DNA from: Mycolicibacterium sp. CBMA 247
GTDB lineage: Bacteria; Actinomycetota; Actinomycetes; Mycobacteriales; Mycobacteriaceae
Direction: 5' to 3'
NCBI RefSeq assembly: GCF_009729095.1
Contig: NZ_VTGX01000003.1
Location: forward strand, 496,001 to 560,000
Length of the DNA: 64,000 nt
Below are positions 27,976 to 35,303 of this stretch, piece after piece. A program made the position numbers and the translations under genes. The notes under the pieces are model-generated. The model did no database searches. It was not told the origin of the DNA and saw nothing but the letters and a program-made list of their open reading frames with translations. How positions within the stretch are numbered: position 1 is the first letter of the stretch; each line of letters starts with the position of its first letter.

Positions 27976-28337
27976 GCCGGGCGCCATTCGCTCGGACATC
28001 TCTCCCCTGCCACGTCTCGACCGATCCCGCACCCCGGATCGAGAGGAATACGACGGAATCGAATATGGCGGGTTCCCAGTCGTAAGTTGGTTATTCGCAT
28101 GCGATGCGAATACGTCCCCTCCTGATACTGCCCCGTCGTGGCGCGAAACCAACTGCGAGGCAAGGGTTGTTGGTTGCGCCGTGCTGTCGAAAGGGATGCT
28201 GCGGCCGGTAGTGCGTCGGGTACGCCATCCGGCACGGTGGAGCCGATCCGACCTGCGCATTTGGCGTGCGCCCTTACAGGATCCGCAGTTGGAATGCAGA
28301 ATATGTAGGCGTTGAGGAGGCTCGTGCGGACACACCA
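27976..28337 (+). other. intergenic spacer with dispersed repeat copy 7
   Basis: The left flank TCTCCCCTGCCACGTCTCGA at 28001 matches the flanks of copies 3 and 19. No gene supported. Confidence 0.5.
28001..28086 (+). repeat. dispersed repeat copy 7 (right part missing)
   Basis: Left flank plus GAATACGACGGAATC and GAATATGGCGGGTTCCCAGT, then divergence. A recombinase fragment follows about 250 bp on. Confidence 0.8.
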
Positions 28338-28565
28338 ATGGGTCGACTGGCCTACGTGCCAGCGGGTGTGTCAGGGCCTGATCGCGACGCCTTCCTCAGC
28401 GACGTGCTGACCGGATGGCGCCGCGCGCAGCTAGCGCAGAATTTCTCCACCGACACCGCCCGTCGCCGAGTGGCGTCGGTGCTGCGGATGACGGACTTCG
28501 TGGGGTCCTATCCGTGGCAATGGACGCCGGCTGAGGCCGATGACTTCTTCGGCCACCTGCGGGGG
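28338..28565 (+). pseudogene. N-terminal fragment of a recombinase
   Basis: The stretch reading SDVLTGWRRAQLAQNF, then TARRRVASVLRM and PAEADDFFGHLRG, is like the SAM-like core-binding domain of tyrosine recombinases. It stops making sense at 28565, just before the YaeQ gene. No catalytic domain is attached. Confidence 0.55.
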
Positions 28566-28599
28566 TACTCAACCGTGCCACCAGGGTGGACACTATGGC

Positions 28600-29151
28600 G
28601 TGGCCCTTTCTGCAACAGTGTTCAAAGTCGAACTCGGCGTCTCCGATGTCGATCACGGTTACTACGCCGATCACACGCTGACCGTGGCCCGTCATCCCAG
28701 TGAGACCAATGAGCGGATGGTGGTGCGGTTGTTGGCGTTTGGCCTGCGCGCACACCGGCTCAGCGACGTCGACGGTGAGTTGGCGTTCGGGGCGGGCCTG
28801 TCCACCCCTGGCGTACCGGACTTGCGGCTCGCCGACTACACCGGCCGGATCCTGGAGTGGATCAATGTCGGGCAGCCCGATGAACGCGCCTTGGGCAAGG
28901 CGGCCAGCCAGGCCGACCAGGTGCTGCTGTTCCCGTTCGCCGCCGGCGTGGCCACCTGGTGGCGCACCGTCGGCCCCAAAGTGGCGGGGCTGCCGAACCT
29001 GTCGGTGGTGCAGATACCGCACGCACCGGTGCAGCAACTGGCCCAGACTGTCGATCGACGGGTCTCGGCGCAGGTGATGGTGATCGAAGGGCAGGTGACG
29101 ATGACCGTAGGTGGAGTCGACGTCACCTTCACGCCCGAGCCATTGGAGTGA
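28600..29151 (+). CDS. yaeQ: YaeQ family protein
   Basis: GTG 28600 gives 183 residues, the family length, starting ALSATVFKVELGVSDVD. Other family marks are HPSETNERMVVRLLAF near residue 37 and LADYTGRILEWINVGQPDE near 77. YaeQ has a PD-(D/E)XK-like fold without the nuclease residues; its physiological role is unclear, and it has been linked to RfaH-like antitermination phenotypes. The gene seems complete although both neighbours are gene fragments. Confidence 0.88.
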   Translation: MALSATVFKVELGVSDVDHGYYADHTLTVARHPSETNERMVVRLLAFGLRAHRLSDVDGELAFGAGLSTPGVPDLRLADYTGRILEWINVGQPDERALGKAASQADQVLLFPFAAGVATWWRTVGPKVAGLPNLSVVQIPHAPVQQLAQTVDRRVSAQVMVIEGQVTMTVGGVDVTFTPEPLE

Positions 29152-29187
29152 ACGTTTGAGCCCGAGGTGCTAGTCGATGGCGCAGGC

Positions 29188-29238
29188 GCCACGGACGCTG
29201 ACGCCATCATTGTCGGGGCGGGCCTGGCCGGACTGTGA
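29188..29238 (+). pseudogene. N-terminal stub of an FAD-dependent dehydrogenase
   Basis: The codons read DADAIIVGAGLAGL and then TGA. This is the opening Rossmann motif of flavin dehydrogenases, cut just before the flank of repeat copy 8. Confidence 0.55.
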
Positions 29239-29285
29239 GACACAGGATCTTGGTGTCGAGGAGCCGATGCGCTGCGCACCCGGAG

Positions 29286-29327
29286 CAATACGACGGAATC
29301 GAATATGGCGGGCTACCAGTAAAGTAC
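29286..29327 (+). repeat. dispersed repeat copy 8 (right end missing)
   Basis: Core up to CAGTAAAGTAC. The YezG-like pseudogene starts directly at the cut. Confidence 0.85.
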
Positions 29328-29700
29328 ATTCGTCCGAGCCGTCAGGGACGCCAACCCCGGCGATGACTGGACGGTCATCAAGGTGAATATCTGCGGCAAC
29401 GTCGGCACCATGGGTTTTACGCCGACCTGGGACAGCGACGCTCGCGGACCAAGAATCTCAATGCAAGCGGGGATGTCGATGGAGGCTATTCGGGAGGTCA
29501 CCGCTGACCCACAGCGCGGCGCCTGGCTGACCGCCCAGGTCACCATCCCCAAAACCGGCACCGCCACCTTCACCTACGACTGGATGACACAACCCACATG
29601 AGAAGCCATCGGCGGCCTCGACCCCGCCCTCTACCTCGACGACCTCAAAGCCTTCCCCCGCACACCCGAGAATGTCCCCGACTGGTACCCCAAGCCCTAG
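29328..29700 (+). pseudogene. broken copy of the YezG-like gene at 20505
   Basis: The sequence follows the 20505 gene from about codon 9 to the end (GDDWTVI, then TFTYDWMTQPT and the FPRTPENVPDWYPKP tail). Two lesions are visible: the start and first codons are replaced by repeat copy 8, and a TGG codon has become TGA at 29599-29601. The part after the stop remains conserved, so the decay is recent. Confidence 0.82.
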
Positions 29701-29720
29701 GCGGGAGGGGAACACTCAAG

Positions 29721-29786
29721 ATGATCTATCAGATGGAAGATGGCATCCCACGTTTGATCACCAACTGGCTGGAGGTTCACAAGTGA
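29721..29786 (+). pseudogene. short coupled frame, likely 3' end of a lost partner gene
   Basis: Twenty-one codons (MEDGIPRLITNWLEVHK at the end) finish in a TGA that overlaps the GTG of the DUF4926 gene. It resembles the tail of proteins that precede DUF4926 genes, but this is a weak call. Confidence 0.35.
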
Positions 29787-30016
29787 AAGCACGCGAATGG
29801 GACTCGGTGGTATTGACGGTCGATGTTCCCGGCGCATTCCGTGACAACATTCCGAAAGGAACGACAGGCGTGGTCATCGAAGCCTACGAGCAGCCAACAG
29901 AGGGCTACGCGGTCGACGTGAGCATCCCCGATGAGTCGTCATTGTCGGGGTTTCAATACGACAATGTGATCCTGTACCCCGATCAATTCGATGTAGTGCC
30001 AACAGATTCGCCCTAA
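29783..30016 (+). CDS. DUF4926-like small protein
   Basis: GTG 29783 gives 77 residues. The sequence (DSVVLTVDVPGAF, IPKGTTGVVIEAYEQP, then YAVDVSIPDE) is a small SH3-like beta barrel of the DUF4926 type. Such genes typically follow larger partner genes in toxin or immunity loci. The start overlaps the previous remnant by four bases, so the partner appears to have been lost. Function unknown. Confidence 0.65.
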   Translation: MKAREWDSVVLTVDVPGAFRDNIPKGTTGVVIEAYEQPTEGYAVDVSIPDESSLSGFQYDNVILYPDQFDVVPTDSP

Positions 30017-30252
30017 CCTCGATCTTTCATCGGGTGGTCGTGGTGGCTTGATCGGTTTTCGGATTGGTTTGTTGAGCGGTGATATTGCCTGGTGGGTAGG
30101 GTCTGCTGCAGGCCAGTCGCCATTCACCCGAGGCGCAGCAAACCATCGGACACGCGCTTGCGGGAACCACCGCGGACAGGCTGACCTCGCGACTGCCGGA
30201 CAGCCGCCTGCCCCCTCCGGCGGCCGACCGCGTCGATACCAAAACAGAGCAG

Positions 30253-30316
30253 CAATACGGCGGAAACGAATACGGAGGGTTACCAGTAGAAGTCTCCGTT
30301 TTCATCAGATGAATCA
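30253..30316 (+). repeat. dispersed repeat copy 9
   Basis: Full-length core, perfect CGGAG/CTCCG stem, near identical to copy 4 including part of the left flank. Confidence 0.9.
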
Positions 30317-30321
30317 CGTCC

Positions 30322-30480
30322 CAATCGGCCGACGCGATCGTGGGAACCATCGACCCCGACCGGTCAACCACCATACAGCGCACTTACATTCGCACGTTTT
30401 TCGACGCAATCTTTGCCGACGAAGACCCACGGAAGGCAGTCAACAGCCTCGACTCGGCTGGGATCGAGGGGAACATATAG
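30322..30480 (+). pseudogene. C-terminal fragment of an alpha/beta hydrolase
   Basis: The frame reads GTIDPDRSTTIQRTYIRTFF and on to TAG 30478-30480. This resembles the last 45 residues of platelet-activating-factor-acetylhydrolase-type or lipase-like proteins. The 5' part is cut at repeat copy 9. Confidence 0.5.
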
Positions 30481-30504
30481 CGAAGCCCCATCTGACCCGG
30501 CCGG

Positions 30505-33069
30505 TCAGGAAGAACGGTACTTTTTCACGCGCTTCTGCCATTCGACAAGTCGATTAAGTTCTCTTTCAAGATCTTCGGGCTCAGGCGCCACATAGTTGGT
30601 CTCGACAGACTTGTCGTGACGACGACCCCACTTCGAGGTGGCCCCGTACCCTTCCTGCAAGTCCTGATCGTCGTCGTCGGTCACTTTCGCTAGCACACGA
30701 AACTTCTGCATGAGCACGTGCGAACTGCCGCGATCAAACACCTGGTTGAGCACCTCGGTGCTGACACATCTCTCCCATGTCTCCGACAGATAGCCGGCCC
30801 ACGTCGCCACCCGCTCTTCGTACTCGTCCTGCAGCCGGCCTTGCCGCTCCTTCGTCAACTTTGCCAACTCGGTGCGTAGGTGGTCGAGCCGGGAACCGAA
30901 GTCCTTGGCCTTCCACGGCAGCCATTGCACGCACACTCCAGGGTCCGAACCCCGTCGCTCGATTGAGCACTCCCGCACTGCCACTCCCTCACTTTCAGCC
31001 GAAGCAGTGAGATTGCCGACGAACGCGACATCGTGGGTGAACACGATTACCTGGCGGTCCATAGCCAGTTGCGCCAGACGTTGAGCGACCTTGTCGCGGC
31101 GCACATGATCCAGCGAGGTTACCGGATCATCAAATATGACAGCCGATTTCGACTCGTCGAAGGTAGCCTCGGTAAAGAAACCCGCCAGGCCGAGAGCCGT
31201 CTGTTCCCCCTCGCTCAGCACCGTGCGTGTAGTGGTGCCTCTAGTGGCTCCCAGCAGACCGGGGCGTTGGGACAGTTGGCCCTTACGCCCGCCAAGGTCG
31301 TCGAGGGTAACGCGCCGCAGCTGGAGCCGCTCAGTCTCGCGGGTGAACTCGTCGAGAATCATCTTGGTCGCGTACTCACGCGTCAGCGCGGCGGACTTCT
31401 GCGTCACCGAACTTGTATCTGCGGCACTGCGCGCAGCTTTGAGGGCTTCCAGCTTCTTTAGACGCCCGACCTCGTCTTTTACCAGCTGCCCGGACTCACA
31501 GAGCCGAATCCGAGCCTGCAGCTCGACGCGCTCCTTCGTCGCCGCGGCCAGGTCCTCAGCGAACCGCACGGTGTCGGTGCTCGCGGCGCGCGCGCTGAGC
31601 GCACTCGCCATCTCGTCGAGGTTGGACCCGATCGCACTGCGGGCAAGCTCGCCGGGGTCTGCGCCGTCATCGGTGAGATATGCCGACACTCTGTCGCGAT
31701 GCGCGCCCAGCGCTGTGAGCAGGCTTTCCACTTCGGTGCCTAGACCCGGGTCGTGTCCCCTCACCGCCGCGATCTTCTCGCTGAGGCCGACTGAGCTAAA
31801 CACCAGCGCGCTGACTTCGTCGACCGTTGCAGCGAACGCCGCCTCGGCTTGCCGGGCATCCCGCTGAGTGGTGTCGGTCATGTATTGGTTGAACCGGTCA
31901 AGCCGGCTTTGCGCCGCTTCTTCAAGTGTCTGCTGGCACAAGACGCAGTGGGCGCCGTCGGCGGTGACCGGAAAACCCTGCGCGGGATACGCTTCCGCCG
32001 CCGAATACGCACGCGCGGCCTCCCACAGCCGCCGCCAGGTGTCGGATCCGACGCCGCTCAGCGGCTCGTCGTCAAAAGTGTTGGCTGCCGCCATGGTCGC
32101 CGCATTTCTGGCCGCTACCGCCGTCGCACCCAACTTCGCGCGCTCCGCGGTTTTGTCCGCTGCGAGTGTGTCCATCAACTTATCGACGGCCGCCTTCAGC
32201 TCCAGCGTCGTCTTGGCGAGGCTCGCGAGGCGTGCTTTTTCCTTCTGGGGGTTACTTGCGTTGAGCTGCGCCTCTTTCTGCAGCAGTTCGGCCAGACGAT
32301 CACCGGCATCCGGAACCTCTGCGGTGGCGTTGTCGATCGCCTCGTCGGTGGTCCGCGCCGACAGCTTCGCGACGAACGCACCGGCGGTAGAGTCAGCCGC
32401 GATACCCAGGTTCAGAGCGCCGGACTGAAGCGTCGTCATTCGCCGGCTAATTGCAGCCCGTATCTGGTCACACGTCCCGATCAGGCCGTCGAGCAACGAC
32501 AGTGCCGACGGACGGTACGAGATGGTGGACTCTTTGGTCAGATATTCGTCACCGCAGTGTTCGTCGTAGAAGCGCATCCGCTGCATCAGCGGTGTAGGAA
32601 CCGATGGGAAGGTGTGCTGTAGCTCGGTTTCGGCGATCGCGTACCGCAGCACCGCCGTTGGTTGAGGCGCACCCTCGTCGAATACGTCGGGCAGCACGTC
32701 TGAAGAGTGGCGGGCGTCGACCATCGCCTTGATCAGCCGGGCATAGCCGGACTTTCCGCTGGCGTTGTCTCCGTAGACGATGGTGAGCCCGGTTGGACCG
32801 AACTCGAGCGTTTGGCCGGAAATCAACGCGTTAACGCCAACCACGTCGGTCAGAGCGCGAAGGGATATCTGTTCTGTGGCATCGGGTTTAAGCGCAATGC
32901 TTTTGGCTTCTTGACTCGGTGCCATCTTGTCCCCCGCCAAGACGACATCCACGAGCGCCTCGACCTGCTGGTCGGTATAGCTCTGACCGCTAGCGAGGGC
33001 CACGAGCACGTCTTGCTGCCAGGCCGGGCGCGTAAGCGCCCACGCGATGATGTCAGCCTCGATAGTCAC
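30505..33069 (-). CDS. AAA_13 / RloC-like ATPase, possible defence protein
   Basis: GTG 33069 gives 854 residues starting with the typical TIEADIIAWALTRPAWQQD. Walker A is VYGDNASGKSGY (residues 98-109). A coiled-coil middle contains a CxxC hook (CVLCQQTLEEA). The ABC signature LSEGEQTALGLAGFF and Walker B SAVIFDDPVTSLDH follow. The last 120 residues form a separate basic and acidic domain with SKWGRRHDKS. The architecture resembles RloC/PrrC-type phage-exclusion ATPases, whose C-terminus cleaves tRNA. I cannot confirm the nuclease triad. It is a single gene flanked by repeats. Confidence 0.72.
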   Translation of the reverse strand: MTIEADIIAWALTRPAWQQDVLVALASGQSYTDQQVEALVDVVLAGDKMAPSQEAKSIALKPDATEQISLRALTDVVGVNALISGQTLEFGPTGLTIVYGDNASGKSGYARLIKAMVDARHSSDVLPDVFDEGAPQPTAVLRYAIAETELQHTFPSVPTPLMQRMRFYDEHCGDEYLTKESTISYRPSALSLLDGLIGTCDQIRAAISRRMTTLQSGALNLGIAADSTAGAFVAKLSARTTDEAIDNATAEVPDAGDRLAELLQKEAQLNASNPQKEKARLASLAKTTLELKAAVDKLMDTLAADKTAERAKLGATAVAARNAATMAAANTFDDEPLSGVGSDTWRRLWEAARAYSAAEAYPAQGFPVTADGAHCVLCQQTLEEAAQSRLDRFNQYMTDTTQRDARQAEAAFAATVDEVSALVFSSVGLSEKIAAVRGHDPGLGTEVESLLTALGAHRDRVSAYLTDDGADPGELARSAIGSNLDEMASALSARAASTDTVRFAEDLAAATKERVELQARIRLCESGQLVKDEVGRLKKLEALKAARSAADTSSVTQKSAALTREYATKMILDEFTRETERLQLRRVTLDDLGGRKGQLSQRPGLLGATRGTTTRTVLSEGEQTALGLAGFFTEATFDESKSAVIFDDPVTSLDHVRRDKVAQRLAQLAMDRQVIVFTHDVAFVGNLTASAESEGVAVRECSIERRGSDPGVCVQWLPWKAKDFGSRLDHLRTELAKLTKERQGRLQDEYEERVATWAGYLSETWERCVSTEVLNQVFDRGSSHVLMQKFRVLAKVTDDDDQDLQEGYGATSKWGRRHDKSVETNYVAPEPEDLERELNRLVEWQKRVKKYRSS

Positions 33070-33392
33070 GCGTCGATCTTTGCACCATAAATTGACGCAG
33101 TCGCGCATTTAATCGAGATGGAACGGAACCGTCGCGGACCCAGCAAACCTAGCTACCGCACAACCGGGTATCCGACGCCAGACGGCGTGCGGACCGAATG
33201 GCCGCCCATCTTCGGCGCGCGCGACCATGCGGCGAGCTTTTGTGCGGCTTCACCCGTAGCGAGGAATACGGCCGATACGAATACGGAGGGTTACCAGTAA
33301 AGTACGCCGTTTTCATCTGATGAATCATCTCCAGCCTGGTCGCCCCGATCGGTGCTAGAGCCGCTATATCTGCGCATCCACACGAAAGTCGA
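33070..33392 (+). other. spacer with dispersed repeat copy 10
   Basis: Upstream region of the RloC-like gene. No gene supported. Confidence 0.5.
33264..33327 (+). repeat. dispersed repeat copy 10
   Basis: Full-length core with CGGAG opposite CGCCG (one mismatch). The palindrome centre is T here (TTCATCTGATGAA). Confidence 0.9.
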
Positions 33393-33656
33393 TCAAACTG
33401 AACCTGAACGGAAGCGGGGATCATCCATTGGAGAATAGAGGTTGGGATCACGATCCATTCCATGCCAGAATATCCACAAGTGTCCGCTACGCGGACACTT
33501 GAACATCAAAGTTGAATTAATTGCCACGAAATCTACATCGATCCGCTCGGCATTACTCTCAAGAAACTCGTCGGTCAGCAGATGCCATTCGTAGGGATGA
33601 GGAATATCTCCACTCAGCTGAATGGTTTCTCCGCATACACACGCAAATTTTGCCAT
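33393..33656 (-). CDS. small hypothetical cysteine-containing protein
   Basis: ATG 33656 follows GGAGGGG and gives 87 residues. CVCGET near the start and FKCPRSGHLW near residue 60 suggest a small metal-binding beta fold. Similar short proteins appear as immunity or accessory genes, but I do not recognise the family. Its leader contains the second copy of a 55-bp repeat also found at 11336. Confidence 0.62.
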   Translation of the reverse strand: MAKFACVCGETIQLSGDIPHPYEWHLLTDEFLESNAERIDVDFVAINSTLMFKCPRSGHLWIFWHGMDRDPNLYSPMDDPRFRSGSV

Positions 33657-33685
33657 CGAACCCCTCCTTGTCTGCGTTTCCGCGA

Positions 33686-33740
33686 CCAAACCGACGACGA
33701 AAAAACCCAACCACACCGAGGATCTAAACAGACCCACCCA
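33686..33740 (-). repeat. 55-bp repeat shared with 11336-11391, copy 2
   Basis: It lies 30-85 bp upstream of the ATG at 33656 and probably includes the promoter of that gene. The other copy stands alone. Confidence 0.6.
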
Positions 33741-33804
33741 CAGCTGAGCCGAGAAAATCAGACAGAACCTTAGGCTCTCGCTGCGCTGTTGTTGACTTGG
33801 CTAG

Positions 33805-34191
33805 CTAGAAGGGGTCAATGACGTCTTGGCCTGTCGCAATTACTCGGACATCCGATCGTAAATCGTCCCCAATGTGTGCGAGTTGGTCGGTATGGACGAT
33901 GAGGGTCGGATACCCGGGCGCCAGGATTACTGCGTTGGCGCGGCGAGCAAGCTCCACAAGGAGGTCGAACACTTGGTGCCCGGCGGGACGGTGGACAGCG
34001 ATGCTGTCCTGGGAATCCGCCTGCAGATCTAGGGAAACGAGCTCTCCGCCGCCACCGTCGGCACATCGAATCTCGGGCGATTCAGGGTTTGTGACGTCAA
34101 GGTGTCGTGCAAAGACCTCAAGGAACGTTGCGGTTGGGATTGGAGTGCTCTCGCCGTCACGAAAAGCCACGACAAAGATATCGAAACTCAC
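33805..34191 (-). CDS. hypothetical protein
   Basis: 128 residues, ATG start, beginning SFDIFVVAFRDGESTPIP with an alternating alpha/beta pattern and the end IATGQDVIDPF. No membrane span. It is the kind of short soluble protein seen among immunity genes, but no family is certain. The next gene upstream on the same strand ends 80 bp away at 34273. Confidence 0.6.
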   Translation of the reverse strand: MSFDIFVVAFRDGESTPIPTATFLEVFARHLDVTNPESPEIRCADGGGGELVSLDLQADSQDSIAVHRPAGHQVFDLLVELARRANAVILAPGYPTLIVHTDQLAHIGDDLRSDVRVIATGQDVIDPF

Positions 34192-34272
34192 TCGCCAATC
34201 CTACTTTTGATCTGCTTCTTTTTTCTGGCCGCCCTTGTAGCGATGGCCCGCTACCACTTCTCTCCACGCCGA

Positions 34273-34653
34273 TCACCGATCTGGTTCCTCGATCTCTTCG
34301 TCATATCGTCCCCTCGCCTGCATGGTCTGAAGGGTTGTTCGGGCAACCGCGGCGATGCGGGTCGGCCACCCTGACGCGATCAGCTCCTCAGCGTTCATCG
34401 CGTGTGTCGTCTGCAAGGACGTGATCAGCACGTTATGCAAGGATTCGAGTTCCCGTACCTCAGTAGGCGATAGCGTGCTCAGTTCACGCCACGTCGTTGA
34501 CATGTCGTCATCGATCCAGTCGAAGAAGTAGTTGTAGTAGCAACAGTCCCCCACCGCACGAACTCCATCGTCGCCGTCGGCGAGGATCTCCACCGCTTCC
34601 ATGATGCGGTTACGCACACGCTGTTCAACGATGCGCTCACTGGGTCCGCCCAT
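34273..34653 (-). CDS. hypothetical protein (intact parent of the 23224 fragment)
   Basis: 126 residues, acidic and helical, with RVRNRIMEAVEILADGDDGV then CCYYNYFFDWID near residue 40. The DGD...CYYNYFFDWID pattern looks like a structured small domain of the immunity or SMI type, but I cannot name it. The first 29 codons and about 240 bp of upstream DNA are duplicated at 23224-23562. Confidence 0.6.
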   Translation of the reverse strand: MGGPSERIVEQRVRNRIMEAVEILADGDDGVRAVGDCCYYNYFFDWIDDDMSTTWRELSTLSPTEVRELESLHNVLITSLQTTHAMNAEELIASGWPTRIAAVARTTLQTMQARGRYDEEIEEPDR

Positions 34654-34912
34654 ATTTGAACAATATGCGGCAGGCCGTTAGTCGACCGAGTCCCTCGGCT
34701 CGGGGAGTCAATGCCTAGTCGCCATTGACCGAAGTCATCAGCAAACTGGCGGACAGCCACCTGGCGGGACAGTCGGCCTGATGACTACCGAGCCGCCTGC
34801 CAGGACTGCTCCCCTGCAGCCGGTCACATCAATATCCGACAAACGCCGGAAGACGACAGCAACGAATGCGGCGGGTTACCAGTAGAGCACTCCGTTTTCA
34901 TCTGATGAATCA
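34567..34912 (+). repeat. segmental duplication, copy B (partner 23224-23562)
   Basis: It contains the start of the 34273 gene, its upstream region and dispersed repeat copy 11. Confidence 0.75.
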
Positions 34913-35303
34913 GCTCCGGTCCGACCGCCCCATCGTCGACCAGAACTACTGAGAACGGCGTCGACGCGTGTAGGGCATCATCAGAGCCGGCAACCGGGTG
35001 CGGGCGGAAGTTCGAAATGACGGCCTAGCTCCCGATGCCGATCCAATGGATGTGCGCTGCATGTACGAAAGGCGGGGCTGTGGTGCGAGGTCTGATTGAG
35101 ACGAGCAGTAATCCGCCGACTGGACGACTCTGACAACGGTGATCGGTTTCCGAGTGAATCAAGCCGTCGTTTCGCCGGTGATCTTTAGGCGCGGCTGTGC
35201 CCGCGGAAAATCAGGTACCCCACTACTCACGCGAACTTGCGCACTCGGGCTGAGAATTCTGTTCAGGGAACGCGAAGTGTCATTTCAGACAGGGGGTTTG
35301 CAG
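34654..35303 (+). other. spacer with dispersed repeat copy 11, upstream of the G1-peptidase gene
   Basis: No gene supported. The region 34913-35303 should hold the promoter of the large gene. Confidence 0.5.
34849..34912 (+). repeat. dispersed repeat copy 11
   Basis: Full-length but more diverged (GAAGACGACAGCAACGAATG). Stem CGGCG/CTCCG has one mismatch. The palindrome is intact with centre T. Confidence 0.85.

Larger units (their letters stand above)
30017..30504 (+). other. spacer with dispersed repeat copy 9 and a hydrolase remnant
   Basis: No intact gene. The remnant begins just after the repeat. Confidence 0.5.
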
